Assembly: GCF_014205835.1 (NCBI RefSeq)
Contig: NZ_JACHCQ010000024.1
Coordinates: forward strand, 1 to 64,000
From: Pedobacter sp. AK013
Lineage (GTDB): Bacteria > Bacteroidota > Bacteroidia > Sphingobacteriales > Sphingobacteriaceae
DNA length: 64,000 bases
Direction of reading: 5' to 3'
Made by a program: the position numbers and the translations under genes
Part shown: positions 8,778-18,293 of the stretch, one piece after another
Layout: the number at the start of each line of letters is the position of its first letter
Position numbering within the stretch: the stretch's first letter is position 1
The notes under the pieces: model-generated
Databases searched by the model: none
What the model was told of the DNA's origin: nothing
The model's input: the letters and a program-made list of their open reading frames with translations, nothing else

Positions 8778-11700
8778 TTATACCTTTTGCAGCAACAACG
8801 ACGGCAAAATGATCTTAGATTCTTTTTGTTTGGCTTCGTCTTTCCAGTACACTACAAAATTTATCCTGGCAGCAGTAATTTTAAATCCCTGATCGAAGCG
8901 CTCCTGTAAGATTGCCCTGAATTTTTGAGAATATTTAAGAATGAGTTCACCCTGGGTATTGGTCAGACCTTCTTGTGATGGCTGCAAAGATGCGCCGCTA
9001 AAAAGTGAGTTGACGCGGTATTGTACATATTCGAAATAGCCCAGTTGCACATCTCTAAGGGTGAGGTGCATAGATATCTGTTGCGGCTCCAGGTACAGGT
9101 TTTCATCTTCAGTATAAACAAGCCCTTCTGTAGAAAAAGGCTGAAGATACTGGCCCTGGTAGTGTATGCTAAGCTTGGTTTTAGCTCTGGTAATGGCTAC
9201 ATAAAATTGCCGTTTGTGCTCATCCGTAAGTGGTTTAAAATGCTGCAATAAAAGGTATATGTTGTCAAACTCTTTGCCTTTGGCTTTATGAATGGTAGAA
9301 GTGTATATCATTACGGTATCAATATCCAGGAAGTCTTCTACTTTAGATTCAAAAAGAAAAGCCTTCCAGTCACTCTTATATTTTCTGGCTGTATTCACTT
9401 CTTCAAATGTACGGATGGCAGCAGCAGCCAGGTTTTTCTGTTCACTGGTGTGAATATGTTCCATTAAACGTCGCTTGGCATCAATCCATTCTTCTTCGGT
9501 TACCAGCGGGCTGTCTGCATAGCTATCAATCATATCGGAGAAAAAACGCAGCTCGTACAGATTGCAGAGGTTAAAGCCATCGTTTGACTGGATAAGCCTT
9601 GCCTGTACCCCTTGTTGCAGGAGCAGACCACAGAGCAGCATGGCCTCGTCGTTGGTTTGGGTGAGTACGCAGGTAGACCCGGATAGTTCTGCCTTGCTTA
9701 TAATTCCAGCCAGTGGAACGACAATGTGGTTATGAGCATATTGCGTGATGTAAATAGGCCCATTTTGATGTTGGCTGGCAAAGCAAGATTCGGTTTTGAG
9801 CCGATGGCTGATGGTGGCGGCCCATTGGTTGGCCAGCGATACAATATTGTTTTTACTGCGGTAGTTTACCGTAAGCTCGTACTTAATTGCATCTTTTTCG
9901 GTAATAAGTGCTTGCATATAGGCTGAATCTGCCCCGCGAAACCCATAGATATTCTGGTCGTCGTCACCAACCAATATTACCCGCATATCTTCATTTTGCT
10001 GCATCAGAACCTTTACCAGGTCATATTCTTCCCTATTCATGTCCTGCGCTTCATCTACCACCAACACGGATTTGGTGATCCTGAAGGGTTCCATCTCGCC
10101 AGCATTTATTTTCTCCACTGCAGTCTGTATAATATTTTCAGATTCTGTAAGGCTTCCTACTCTACCTAACAGATCAAAGCAATAAGAATGAAAAGTTTTG
10201 ATTTCGGTATAATGGGCTGCATTGCCAATCAGTTCCATCAGTCGTTTTTTAAATTCTGTGGCTGCTGCTCGTGAAAATGTAAGCATCAGCAACTGCTCAT
10301 GTTTTACATCCTCGGCCATCAGCAAGGAGGCCAGTTTATGTACCAATAGCTTTGTCTTGCCACTACCAGGCCCGGCAGCCACTACAATGTACTGGCTGCT
10401 GGTATCGTTAATGATCTTTAATTGCGTTGGCGAAAGCGCACCAAATAATTTCATGAATTTTGCAGGCGTGAGGGTGCGTTTTATTTCATCCTGTCGGCTT
10501 CCTGGGAAATATTTAGATAGAAAAGAAGGATAGTTTAATTTGAAATAATCGTCTACAAATTTTAGCGCTTCGTTATAGTTACGGATCATTTTTTGGGCAT
10601 ATTCCCCAACGATATGGATTTGCTGTACTTTTTGCTGATAAAACTGTTTTAACTTGTCGTAGTCACTTTCTTTATATTGTATGCGGTTGTTCTTTTGAAT
10701 GCGCTCAATGGTGAGCTTATTATGTACAACCATGAAGCCACCTTCGATCTTTATGGCTCCTATGCGCGACAGGTAAAAAAGGCTGTCTTCGACATCATCG
10801 ATATCAGTATGTATAGAAAACATGCCTTGCTCCTTCTCAACCATCTCTTTAAGTTCCTGTACCGAAAACTCGATCAATACTTCTTCCTGCTGATTATCGG
10901 GTGCGACTAGTGCTACTGCTTTTTTGTGCAGGTACTCCGTAATCATCCTGGCGAGTAAATGCCGTTTTTCCTGCTTTTCGCGAAAGGTATTTTTGTCTAC
11001 CAATAAACCAATTTGGATATGGTTCTTTGTGTGTTCAAGACTGCGGCGATTGATCCATTTTTTTATCGCCCAGAAATTAATAATGGTCTTTAACTGGTTA
11101 AGCGAGCTGTCTTTGATGTCTGATTTCAAAAATACCTCAATGATCTCTTTTAAATAGTAAGCAGCTTCTTCGTTTTTTAACTGCGCCAATAAAAGTTCTT
11201 CCTGTTTTCTAAAGCTTTCTACTATGGCTAATGATCTGCTGACAGATTCTGTTTTCTTAATAAAAGCGGTCAGATCTTTGGTATGGGCGAGTATATTTTC
11301 ATCCCGCATTAACTCAATTGCCCGGATTACATGCTCTTTGTTCATGCCCAGCTGATCGGCTATATAATCTACTCTCGACTCAGCCACTTCGTCTGTAGAC
11401 AATCTTTTACTTTTGCTGGAAAACAGTTTTTTAATAATGCGCACTGCTTGATCCCGCTGATTTTCAGAAAACTTTTCTGATGCGTTGATCCGCGCTATCG
11501 CCTCTTGCGCATTTTTACTCAGGATACTGGTGGCAAAAACCCGTGGCATATTTTGCCCTCGCCTTAAATAGCCGGCATCTTCCAGGGCAGCAATAGCAGT
11601 GGTCACCCTGGTTTCAATCTCACTAATACCATCGTCCCAGCCTGCCTTCCTGGCAATCTCCAATGCTGAATTGGAAGCCTTATCCCTCGACCTGGTTAAT

Positions 11701-13589
11701 TCCTTTATAGCTTTCCATACCTGGTTAATCTCTTTACTGCTAATTTTGGTTTGATTGAGCAGGATGAAATGTTTGTCCAGATCTTCCTCGTTAAATAGTA
11801 CGAAACACTCGGCCTGTAACTGTTCATCACGTCCTGCCCTTCCCGCCTCCTGCACGTAATTCTCCAGTGAGTCCGAAATGTCGTAATGGATAACCACACC
11901 CACATCACTTTTGTCAACCCCCATGCCAAAGGCAGAAGTAGCCACCATAATATTGACCTCACCATTCATGAAGGCATTTTGATTTTGCGACTTCTCGTCT
12001 TTCTCCATCTTGCCATGATAGGCTTTGGCTACAAATCCATCACTGGTTAGCTTTTGAGCTAACTTCCTGGCCCTTTTCGTACGTGACACATATACAATGG
12101 TAGGACAATTCTTTTCTTCAATGATGTTCCTTAGCTGATTGTATTTTTCTTCCTCATTATCCCGCTGGTATACCCGGTAATGCAGGTTGGTGCGCGAAGC
12201 ATCAGCCCGGAATACCCTCAAATCGAGTTGTAATTTCTCCTTGAAATAAGACCGGATATCTTCAATTACCCTTTGCTTTGCGGTAGCCGTGAAGCATGAC
12301 ACCGGAATGGTATGATCGAGCCCTTTCTTTTGCTGGAGATTTTTGATAAAATCTCCAATATACAAGTAATCTACCCGGAAATCCTGCCCCCAGGATGAGA
12401 AACAATGTGCTTCGTCAATCACAAACCTAGCGATCTTTCTTTTGAGCAACAATCGTTCAATAGTAACTGAACGGAGCGATTCAGGCGAAATATAAAGTAA
12501 GCTTGCATGTCCATTTTCAATGCGTTCAATGGCTTTTTGCCGATCTACCGGATTTAGCAACCCGTTGATGGTAACCGCTTCTGTAATATCTTTCTTCTCG
12601 AGATTATCTACCTGGTCTTTCATCAAAGACTGTAAGGGCGCAATTACCACTGTTAAGGCTTTTGCATTTTCACCACTCATCAATGCAGGTACCTGGAAAG
12701 TAATAGACTTACCGCCTCCTGTAGGAAATACAGCCAAAATTGATTCGCCCCGGATAGCTGCCCTAACGGCATCTTCCTGCAGCGGTTCATCACCATATTT
12801 GCGGAAGCCTGAAAAAGTGAAATGCTTTTTTAAAGCCAGCAGCGGATCATGGGCACGACTGCAGTAATCGCATCCCTCCAAACAGGGATTGTTCCGCATC
12901 ATGAAAAGCAGACGCTCTACATCGGGGTAGTTTTTTAATACCCATGGTGGAGTAATAGAGAAACGATCATCACAATGAAGCAAGGCTAAAGTATAAGCCA
13001 AAGCAACAGGAGTTGTATCTATAAAATGATCGAGTTCACTTTCTTTGCAAATCTTACCTTGAAATAAGGTAATGATATTGGTCTTCAGCTGTTCTTTATT
13101 CACTTGTGGGGAATAATCAAAATACCTGAAAAAATTATCAAAGCCGGTTTGATCCCGCAAAAGACCATATAAGATCAACTTAAATGTATCATCAAGCGTT
13201 CCAAAAGCGCTTAATTCATCGTAAAACAGATCTCTAGCTTTTTTTGCATCATTTAAAGGATTGTTTCTTTCTTCTGTTTGAACTTTATCATCTTTGAGCA
13301 GGCGATGATAGGGCTGCCTCGGAAACAATAAAGGCGATAATAGCAGCGTATCGATAGCCTTATCGAGACCCCATTCAGTACGACCAAAATGCCTCTGCAG
13401 GTAAGCCAGATCGTGTGCCACAATATTATGTCCGCAAATAAAACTGCACTGTCCGATAAACTGTGCAAATTCTTCGGGTTGGTTTTTATGAAAGCCTGCC
13501 CCATCCGACAAAATACAGCCGATATCAAGCAACTGCTTGCCTGTAGCATTTAGTTCTATATCAAAAAAGGCTATATCGGTCATTTTCAA
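8778..13589 (-). CDS. Exonuclease-RecQ-UvrD triple-fusion DNA helicase
   Basis: A 1603-residue protein joining three modules. Residues 1-125 resemble a DnaQ/DEDD exonuclease (FFDIEL with Asp10 and Glu12; CGHNIVAHD with Asn55 and Asp60; NDAKKARDLF with Asp114), though the usual final histidine is not evident. Residues 240-650 are a RecQ-type SF2 helicase: Walker A FPTGGGKS (Lys294), DEAH at 392-395, and EAGRAGRDE for motif VI. Residues 1050-1530 are a UvrD-type SF1 helicase: GPGSGKT (Lys1078), DEAQD at 1179-1183, GDDDQNIYGFRG and YVAITRAK. Three cysteines (CLEGCDYC) sit just before the RecQ domain. A role in recombination or repair is likely; the substrate is unknown. An alternative start (MTDIAFF) lies two codons in. 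Confidence 0.92.
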   Translation of the reverse strand: MKMTDIAFFDIELNATGKQLLDIGCILSDGAGFHKNQPEEFAQFIGQCSFICGHNIVAHDLAYLQRHFGRTEWGLDKAIDTLLLSPLLFPRQPYHRLLKDDKVQTEERNNPLNDAKKARDLFYDELSAFGTLDDTFKLILYGLLRDQTGFDNFFRYFDYSPQVNKEQLKTNIITLFQGKICKESELDHFIDTTPVALAYTLALLHCDDRFSITPPWVLKNYPDVERLLFMMRNNPCLEGCDYCSRAHDPLLALKKHFTFSGFRKYGDEPLQEDAVRAAIRGESILAVFPTGGGKSITFQVPALMSGENAKALTVVIAPLQSLMKDQVDNLEKKDITEAVTINGLLNPVDRQKAIERIENGHASLLYISPESLRSVTIERLLLKRKIARFVIDEAHCFSSWGQDFRVDYLYIGDFIKNLQQKKGLDHTIPVSCFTATAKQRVIEDIRSYFKEKLQLDLRVFRADASRTNLHYRVYQRDNEEEKYNQLRNIIEEKNCPTIVYVSRTKRARKLAQKLTSDGFVAKAYHGKMEKDEKSQNQNAFMNGEVNIMVATSAFGMGVDKSDVGVVIHYDISDSLENYVQEAGRAGRDEQLQAECFVLFNEEDLDKHFILLNQTKISSKEINQVWKAIKELTRSRDKASNSALEIARKAGWDDGISEIETRVTTAIAALEDAGYLRRGQNMPRVFATSILSKNAQEAIARINASEKFSENQRDQAVRIIKKLFSSKSKRLSTDEVAESRVDYIADQLGMNKEHVIRAIELMRDENILAHTKDLTAFIKKTESVSRSLAIVESFRKQEELLLAQLKNEEAAYYLKEIIEVFLKSDIKDSSLNQLKTIINFWAIKKWINRRSLEHTKNHIQIGLLVDKNTFREKQEKRHLLARMITEYLHKKAVALVAPDNQQEEVLIEFSVQELKEMVEKEQGMFSIHTDIDDVEDSLFYLSRIGAIKIEGGFMVVHNKLTIERIQKNNRIQYKESDYDKLKQFYQQKVQQIHIVGEYAQKMIRNYNEALKFVDDYFKLNYPSFLSKYFPGSRQDEIKRTLTPAKFMKLFGALSPTQLKIINDTSSQYIVVAAGPGSGKTKLLVHKLASLLMAEDVKHEQLLMLTFSRAAATEFKKRLMELIGNAAHYTEIKTFHSYCFDLLGRVGSLTESENIIQTAVEKINAGEMEPFRITKSVLVVDEAQDMNREEYDLVKVLMQQNEDMRVILVGDDDQNIYGFRGADSAYMQALITEKDAIKYELTVNYRSKNNIVSLANQWAATISHRLKTESCFASQHQNGPIYITQYAHNHIVVPLAGIISKAELSGSTCVLTQTNDEAMLLCGLLLQQGVQARLIQSNDGFNLCNLYELRFFSDMIDSYADSPLVTEEEWIDAKRRLMEHIHTSEQKNLAAAAIRTFEEVNTARKYKSDWKAFLFESKVEDFLDIDTVMIYTSTIHKAKGKEFDNIYLLLQHFKPLTDEHKRQFYVAITRAKTKLSIHYQGQYLQPFSTEGLVYTEDENLYLEPQQISMHLTLRDVQLGYFEYVQYRVNSLFSGASLQPSQEGLTNTQGELILKYSQKFRAILQERFDQGFKITAARINFVVYWKDEAKQKESKIILPSLLLQKV

Positions 13590-13760
13590 GACAAAATCTG
13601 GTATATACCCCTAAAATACTTAAAGTATTGAAATTTAATACTACTTTCCTAGTTATTACAATTATAGCATTGCTAAAAAAATTAAACCCACACGCTGATG
13701 GTTTAACTGTTGCAATTAGGTTTAATCAAACAATTTACAGCATTAACTTGTACTAAAACC

Positions 13761-14462
13761 ATGTATGATCATTTTAGCTTCGAAGATGCAGCCGCTTACC
13801 AAGTTGAATTAGCCAAACAGTTAAAGTTTCAATCACTTGATAAAGTCCAAACCATTGCCGGTGCAGATATTTCATTTAATAGAAACAGTACAACCATGTA
13901 TGCTGGAATAGTGATCTTAACTTATCCTGGCATGGTTTTAAAATCATTTGCTTTAGAAACTTATGAAACCAGTTTTCCATATAAAGCCGGATTTTTAGGC
14001 TTTAAAGAAGTTCCTGCATTATTAAAAGTTTGGGAATTGATTGTAGATAAGCCAGATGTTGTAGTGTTGGATGGAAATGGAATTTTGCACCCGAGACGAA
14101 TGGGCGTTGCTTCGCATTTTGGCATTTTGGCTAATCAAGCCACAATCGGCTGCGCAAAAAGTCTTTTACACGGAAAAAATCATGAGCCAGAAAATGCCAA
14201 ATATAGTGCTACAGAAATTAAAAATAATGCAGGCGAAATGCTTGGCTTTGCACTGAAAACAAAAATCAACTGCGCGCCTGTTTATATTTCTGCCGGACAT
14301 TTAATTACGCAAGAAAAAAGTCTTGAGGTGATAAAAAAAAGTATCAGAAATTATAGAATCCCTGAACCAACCCGAATGGCCCATAATGTTGTGAATGATT
14401 TTAGAATCGGAAAACTGAAAGCTGGTTTTCATGAGATAGCGCCATCTTTAACCTTGTTTTAA
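13761..14462 (+). CDS. nfi: Endonuclease V
   Basis: A 233-residue enzyme that nicks DNA (or RNA) one base 3' of deoxyinosine and related damage. I see GADISFN (Asp36), PYKAGFLGFKE (Tyr74, Glu83) and VLDGNGILHPRRMGVASHFG (Asp104, His110). The Asp-Glu-Asp spacing agrees with characterised bacterial endonuclease V proteins. The start at 13761 (MYDHFSFEDAAAY) gives the usual family length; a Met at 13710 would add an unconvincing leader. It diverges from the large helicase fusion, so two repair genes share one intergenic region. Confidence 0.93.
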   Translation: MYDHFSFEDAAAYQVELAKQLKFQSLDKVQTIAGADISFNRNSTTMYAGIVILTYPGMVLKSFALETYETSFPYKAGFLGFKEVPALLKVWELIVDKPDVVVLDGNGILHPRRMGVASHFGILANQATIGCAKSLLHGKNHEPENAKYSATEIKNNAGEMLGFALKTKINCAPVYISAGHLITQEKSLEVIKKSIRNYRIPEPTRMAHNVVNDFRIGKLKAGFHEIAPSLTLF

Positions 14463-14480
14463 AATTGACTATATTTACGT

Positions 14481-14678
14481 ATGAACGCTTATTTAATAAT
14501 TCTCGCTATTGTCGTAATGCTCATCATGTTAGTAAATATTTACGTTATTTTAGACATTTCGAAATTTCCATACAGCAAAAGACGTCAAAAATGGATGTGG
14601 ACCAACGTAGTATTGTTTTTACCACTTTTCGGTTCTCTAATTTATTTTTTGATCGGAAAGAAAACACTCAGCGAATGA
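14481..14678 (+). CDS. PLDc N-terminal-like small membrane protein
   Basis: A 65-residue protein with two hydrophobic segments (YLIILAIVVMLIMLVNIYVIL and VVLFLPLFGSLIYFLIG) separated by the basic link KFPYSKRRQKWMW. This two-helix hairpin matches the phospholipase D/nuclease N-terminal domain (PLDc_N), which occurs as a stand-alone small inner-membrane protein in Bacteroidota. No catalytic part is present. It begins 18 bp after endonuclease V and may be co-transcribed with it. An overlapping frame from 14465 is less convincing. Confidence 0.7.
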   Translation: MNAYLIILAIVVMLIMLVNIYVILDISKFPYSKRRQKWMWTNVVLFLPLFGSLIYFLIGKKTLSE

Positions 14679-14705
14679 AACTTAACGGTTTCTTAGTGAT
14701 TTCAT

Positions 14706-15620
14706 TTAAACCCAGTTAATCCCTTTTTTAAGCAGCTGCAAAGTTTTATATTCTTCCGAATCTACTGCTGGCTGAACATTATAGCCCCAGTTGGCCTGTG
14801 GTGGTAAACTCATTAAAATAGACTCGATCCGGCCATTGGTTTCTAAGCCGAATTTTGTTCCGGAATCATATACCAGGTTAAATTCTACATAACGGCTACG
14901 ACGCTGATATTGCCATTGTTTGTGTGCTTCGGTAAATTCTTTATCCCGGTTACGATCAATTAATTCGGTATAAATGGGCAAAAATGTTTCGCCAATATTA
15001 ATGGAGAAATCCAGAATCTGTTCCCAAGACAGATTGGTGTTTTCAGGCTTTAGTCGGTCGTAAAAAATACCGCCAATACCGCGGGTTTCTTCACGGTGCT
15101 TAATAAAGAAATAATCATCGGCGTGTGTTTTGAATTTTGGATAAAACTCAGCACTGAAATCGTCGCAAGCCTGTTTTAGTTTATGGTGAAAGAAACGGGC
15201 ATCGTTTTCGAACACGTAATGTGGTGTTAAATCAATACCTCCACCGAACCAGCGTGTTTCTTCGTTCAGTTCAAAGTAGCGGATATTCATGTGGATAATC
15301 GGAACCAATGGATGATTTGGGTGAATCACAATTGAAACTCCAGTAGCAAAAAAATCATCTTCTGTTACATTAAAGGCTTTTTTTACCGCTTCAGGCAACT
15401 TACCATGTACAGCAGAGAAATTTACTCCACCCTTTTCGATAATTGCACCATTTTGCATAATCCGGGTACGTCCGCCTCCCCCACCATCTCTTTCCCAAAG
15501 CTCCTCTTCAAATTTCCCTTTGCCATCGGCAATTTCCAATCCCCTGCAAATTTCATCCTGTATTTGCTTGTACCGTGCTGCTACTTCTTCTTTAAACATG
15601 ATGATTTTTTCTATTTCCAT
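14706..15620 (-). CDS. hemF: Oxygen-dependent coproporphyrinogen III oxidase
   Basis: A 304-residue enzyme that converts coproporphyrinogen III to protoporphyrinogen IX with O2, in the cytoplasmic haem pathway. Recognisable family blocks are WERDGGGGGRTRIM, VSIVIHPNHPLVPIIHMNIRYFE, ETRWFGGGIDLTPHYV, RGIGGIFYD, RRSRYVEFNLVYDSGTKFGL and ESILMSLPPQANWGY. The length matches bacterial HemF. The start could also be the Met eight codons in (15599). Its only close neighbour is the small PLDc_N gene, which converges on it 27 bp away. Confidence 0.96.
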   Translation of the reverse strand: MEIEKIIMFKEEVAARYKQIQDEICRGLEIADGKGKFEEELWERDGGGGGRTRIMQNGAIIEKGGVNFSAVHGKLPEAVKKAFNVTEDDFFATGVSIVIHPNHPLVPIIHMNIRYFELNEETRWFGGGIDLTPHYVFENDARFFHHKLKQACDDFSAEFYPKFKTHADDYFFIKHREETRGIGGIFYDRLKPENTNLSWEQILDFSINIGETFLPIYTELIDRNRDKEFTEAHKQWQYQRRSRYVEFNLVYDSGTKFGLETNGRIESILMSLPPQANWGYNVQPAVDSEEYKTLQLLKKGINWV

Positions 15621-15730
15621 ACAAATTTAAAGGTATTAAAGCAGCAATATTGATTTATGTTTAGATAGTACATTTTGTTGACATTGCTGTTAGTCTGAAG
15701 TCTTTAGTTCTTAATCCAAAGCCCTAAAAA

Positions 15731-16963
15731 TTAATGTTCTAAATAGTTGAGGTCTTTATTAAAGCTTTCTTTTAAAGAAGCAACAGAGATCATGGCAATT
15801 ACGGTTACAATTCCCATAACTATAAAACCGGCCGAAACAATATTGTAACGGTGTACAAAAAATTCGAAAACAAATGTGATTGGAATTAACGCTCCGCGTA
15901 CAAAATTTGGTGCTGTAGTGGTAACAGTCGAACGGATGTTAGTGCCAAACTGTTCAGCGGCAATAGTAACGAATGTTGCCCAATAGCCAACTGCAAAGCC
16001 CATAAACAGGCAGATCAGGATAAAACTGCTCTCGGTTAAACCTGTACTATTTAAATAAACAAGTACGGTAATCACCGATAAACTTTGAAAAATAAGTACT
16101 GTTTTTTTTCGTGATTTTAACACCTGAGCCAAAAAGCCACATACCACATCACCAATGGCAATACCAAAATAGGTGTACATAATCCCTGTACCCGCATTTA
16201 ATAAATCTTTAGCGCCCAGCGCTTTACCAATTTCTGGCGATTGAGTAACTAAAATACCTACAATAAACCAAAGTGGAAGTCCTAAGCAGATACAGGCCAG
16301 GTATTTTAAAAATCTTTTCCGATTGGAGAAAAGCATAAAAAAATTACCTTTCGAAACCTCCTTACTTTGATCGGCATGTTTAAACATACCCGATTCGAAA
16401 GTACCTACACGTAAAAGCAATAACAAAAGTCCCATGCCACCCCCTACAAAATAAGAAGTTTGCCAGGTAAAATGTTTGCCAATTGTAGCTGCTGCTGCTG
16501 CTCCCAGTAAACCGATACCAGCTACCACCATAGTACCGTAACCACGTTTTTCTTTATCCATGGTTTCGGTAACAAGGGTAATCCCCGCGCCTAACTCTCC
16601 TGCCAAACCAATGCCCGCTATAAACCTGATAATGGCATAAGTATGTACATCTGTAGCAAAACCATTGGCTATATTCGCTAACGAATACATCAAAATTGAT
16701 CCAAATAATACTTTTATTCTGCCAAATTTATCGCCGATAATACCCCAAAGTAAGCCTCCAAGCAATAAACCTAACATCTGCATATTAATCACATACTCTC
16801 CTTCGGTACGCATATGCGCTGCAGAGACGCCGATATCGGTAAAACTTTTTACCCGTACAACAGAAAATAGAACAAGATCATAAATGTCTACGAAGTAGCC
16901 CAAAGCAGCTACAATAACTAAGAAAATTACATTGCGGTTGTTTGCGTTTGCTTGAAGATCCAT
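15731..16963 (-). CDS. MFS transporter, metabolite:H+ symporter type
   Basis: A 410-residue, twelve-helix inner-membrane permease. The loop motif GDKFGRIKVLFGS (between helices 2 and 3) and RFIAGIGLAGELGAGITLV (helix 4) are typical of the sugar/organic-acid symporter branch of the major facilitator superfamily. VTETMDKEKRGYGT sits in the expected cytoplasmic loop. The substrate cannot be inferred; there is no catabolic neighbour. The gene is single, with a terminator from the next minus-strand gene 66 bp upstream. Confidence 0.87.
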   Translation of the reverse strand: MDLQANANNRNVIFLVIVAALGYFVDIYDLVLFSVVRVKSFTDIGVSAAHMRTEGEYVINMQMLGLLLGGLLWGIIGDKFGRIKVLFGSILMYSLANIANGFATDVHTYAIIRFIAGIGLAGELGAGITLVTETMDKEKRGYGTMVVAGIGLLGAAAAATIGKHFTWQTSYFVGGGMGLLLLLLRVGTFESGMFKHADQSKEVSKGNFFMLFSNRKRFLKYLACICLGLPLWFIVGILVTQSPEIGKALGAKDLLNAGTGIMYTYFGIAIGDVVCGFLAQVLKSRKKTVLIFQSLSVITVLVYLNSTGLTESSFILICLFMGFAVGYWATFVTIAAEQFGTNIRSTVTTTAPNFVRGALIPITFVFEFFVHRYNIVSAGFIVMGIVTVIAMISVASLKESFNKDLNYLEH

Positions 16964-17028
16964 TTAATATTTGGTTTAAGCGTTGAAAGTACGCAATAAC
17001 ACAAATATTTAAAATAGTTTTTTAAAAT

Positions 17029-17058
17029 AAAAGCCACTCTTGCGTTAGAGTGGCTTTT
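17029..17058 (-). terminator. Rho-independent terminator after the small lipoprotein gene
   Basis: The arms AAAAGCCACTCT and AGAGTGGCTTTT flank a 6-nt loop and are followed on the minus strand by a T-rich tail. It sits 7 bp beyond the lipoprotein stop. Confidence 0.85.
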
Positions 17059-17064
17059 ACATTC

Positions 17065-17286
17065 CTACATTGGAGGATTTTTTTTCGTTGTATCAGGTGG
17101 CATTTTGGTAGTGTCAGGCACTTTTTTAGCGGTTGTGTCTGGCATTTTTTTAGTTGTATCCATCATTTTTGTAGAATCCGTCGCAGTACTGTCTGAAGAA
17201 CCAGCCATATTTTTAGACGAATTGCATGCTGAAGCGGCTATCATAAGAGAACCCGCAAAAGCAAGACTTAAGATTATTTTTTTCAT
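17065..17286 (-). CDS. Small repetitive lipoprotein
   Basis: A 73-residue protein with signal peptide MKKIILSLAFAGSLMIAASAC and lipobox ASAC (lipidated Cys21 predicted). The mature part is low-complexity, made of degenerate DTTKK/PDTTK units rich in Thr, Lys, Pro and Met. It is probably an unstructured lipoprotein tethered to a membrane. I do not know a function. It is monocistronic and ends at its own terminator. A longer open frame on the opposite strand at 17105-17614 is judged spurious. Confidence 0.7.
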   Translation of the reverse strand: MKKIILSLAFAGSLMIAASACNSSKNMAGSSDSTATDSTKMMDTTKKMPDTTAKKVPDTTKMPPDTTKKNPPM

Positions 17287-17408
17287 AGTTTTTATTGTTA
17301 TCTATCAAACTAACAACCTTATAATCATTTGGTTTTATTTTTTTTTATTTCACACCGCCAATTTTTTATCGATAATATTGATTATTAATATGTTACAAAA
17401 TAAAAGTA

Positions 17409-17717
17409 TTATTGATGATGGATCTTTAACTTATTCAGCAATTCTGACGATATATTTTCAGCATATACCCCATAACCATCTACCAATACGCCTTTTAAAC
17501 TTCCTACATTTGACGAAATGGCGTAAACAACCGAGCTATCAGCCGGATCAGTCATTCCTTCGAAACGGTATACCTCATCTATTTCAAATTCTTCAGGCTT
17601 CAGGAATAAATTAACTGATTTACATGCTAAAGCATCAGCCGTTAAATTGAAATCTAAATTATAACCACGACTATCTAAATCTATTAAAGCGTCGGTAATG
17701 GTATCATAAACATACAT
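17409..17717 (-). CDS. Conserved hypothetical protein of Bacteroidota
   Basis: A 102-residue acidic protein (TITDALIDLDSRGYNLDFNL, EVYRFEGMTDPADSSVVYAISS). I recall close homologues across Bacteroidota that databases label phosphoribosylpyrophosphate synthetase, but it is far too short for that enzyme and has no PRPP-binding motif, so I would not use the name. There is no signal peptide or membrane segment. The conserved GYNLDFNL and EVYRFEGMTDP blocks suggest a single small domain. The function is unknown. Confidence 0.7.
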   Translation of the reverse strand: MYVYDTITDALIDLDSRGYNLDFNLTADALACKSVNLFLKPEEFEIDEVYRFEGMTDPADSSVVYAISSNVGSLKGVLVDGYGVYAENISSELLNKLKIHHQ

Positions 17718-17797
17718 ATTTCTAAATTACGGAAATATTACTAAAACAAGATCTGCAAAACTTTAAAAGGTGATAAAACTTTCTGATATTAGTAAGT

Positions 17798-18283
17798 ATG
17801 ATTATTTCTCAAAATACCCTCAAATGGGTAATGCGTTTTTACCCACCCCTATTTTTTCAACGCATTTGGGTTCAGAGATTTGAAAATGATTTTAGAAGCT
17901 GTACGGTTAAGCTTAGTAAGAGTTTTCTGAATAAAAATTATAACGGCTCTATTTTTGGAGGTACTATTTATGCAGCTACAGATCCATTTTATGCCCTGTT
18001 ATTTGATCAATTAATGCAACGCCGGGGCTTTAAAGTCCGTGTATGGTTAAAGAGTGCCTCTATCCAGTATTTAAAACCCGGTCGTTCTACCTTATACTTT
18101 ACCATAACAGTAACTGATGATATGCTGAATGAGGCTGAACATGCATTAAAGACCATTGGGAAGTTTGTAAAAGCCTACCCGATGGAAATTACAAATAAGG
18201 ATGGTGAGCTCTGTGCTACCGTGATGAATGAAGTGTATATCCGAAACCTGCATCAGGGCGAAACGCCTAGAGTTGCTTATTAA
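17798..18283 (+). CDS. DUF4442 (hotdog-fold, thioesterase-like) protein
   Basis: A 161-residue protein. It starts with MRFYPPLFFQRIWVQRFENDF and has NGSIFGGTIYAATDPFYALLF, which fits the DUF4442 family. That family is thought to adopt the hotdog fold of acyl-CoA thioesterases. The central FGGTIYAATDPF corresponds to the long helix region of hotdog proteins. The substrate is not known. The next gene follows 10 bp downstream on the same strand, so the two are likely co-transcribed. Confidence 0.8.
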   Translation: MIISQNTLKWVMRFYPPLFFQRIWVQRFENDFRSCTVKLSKSFLNKNYNGSIFGGTIYAATDPFYALLFDQLMQRRGFKVRVWLKSASIQYLKPGRSTLYFTITVTDDMLNEAEHALKTIGKFVKAYPMEITNKDGELCATVMNEVYIRNLHQGETPRVAY

Positions 18284-18293
18284 TTTTTAGATT

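Noticed and set aside
10222..10533. Open frame of 103 codons on the plus strand
   Set aside because: It is antisense to the UvrD part of the helicase fusion; no start context or family resemblance.
8778..13589. Frameshift-joined or misassembled fusion of separate helicase genes
   Set aside because: The reading frame is continuous for 1603 codons with intact motifs in all modules and no internal start context at domain borders.
15731..16963. Sialic-acid or proline-specific transporter naming
   Set aside because: The general symporter motifs are present, but nothing in the protein or its neighbours fixes a substrate.
17105..17614. Open frame of 169 codons on the plus strand
   Set aside because: It lies antisense to the small lipoprotein and the conserved hypothetical gene, both of which have better support (lipobox, family recall, terminator).
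17409..17717. Phosphoribosylpyrophosphate synthetase
   Set aside because: It is only 102 residues and has no PRPP-binding loop; the database name appears to be a propagated error.
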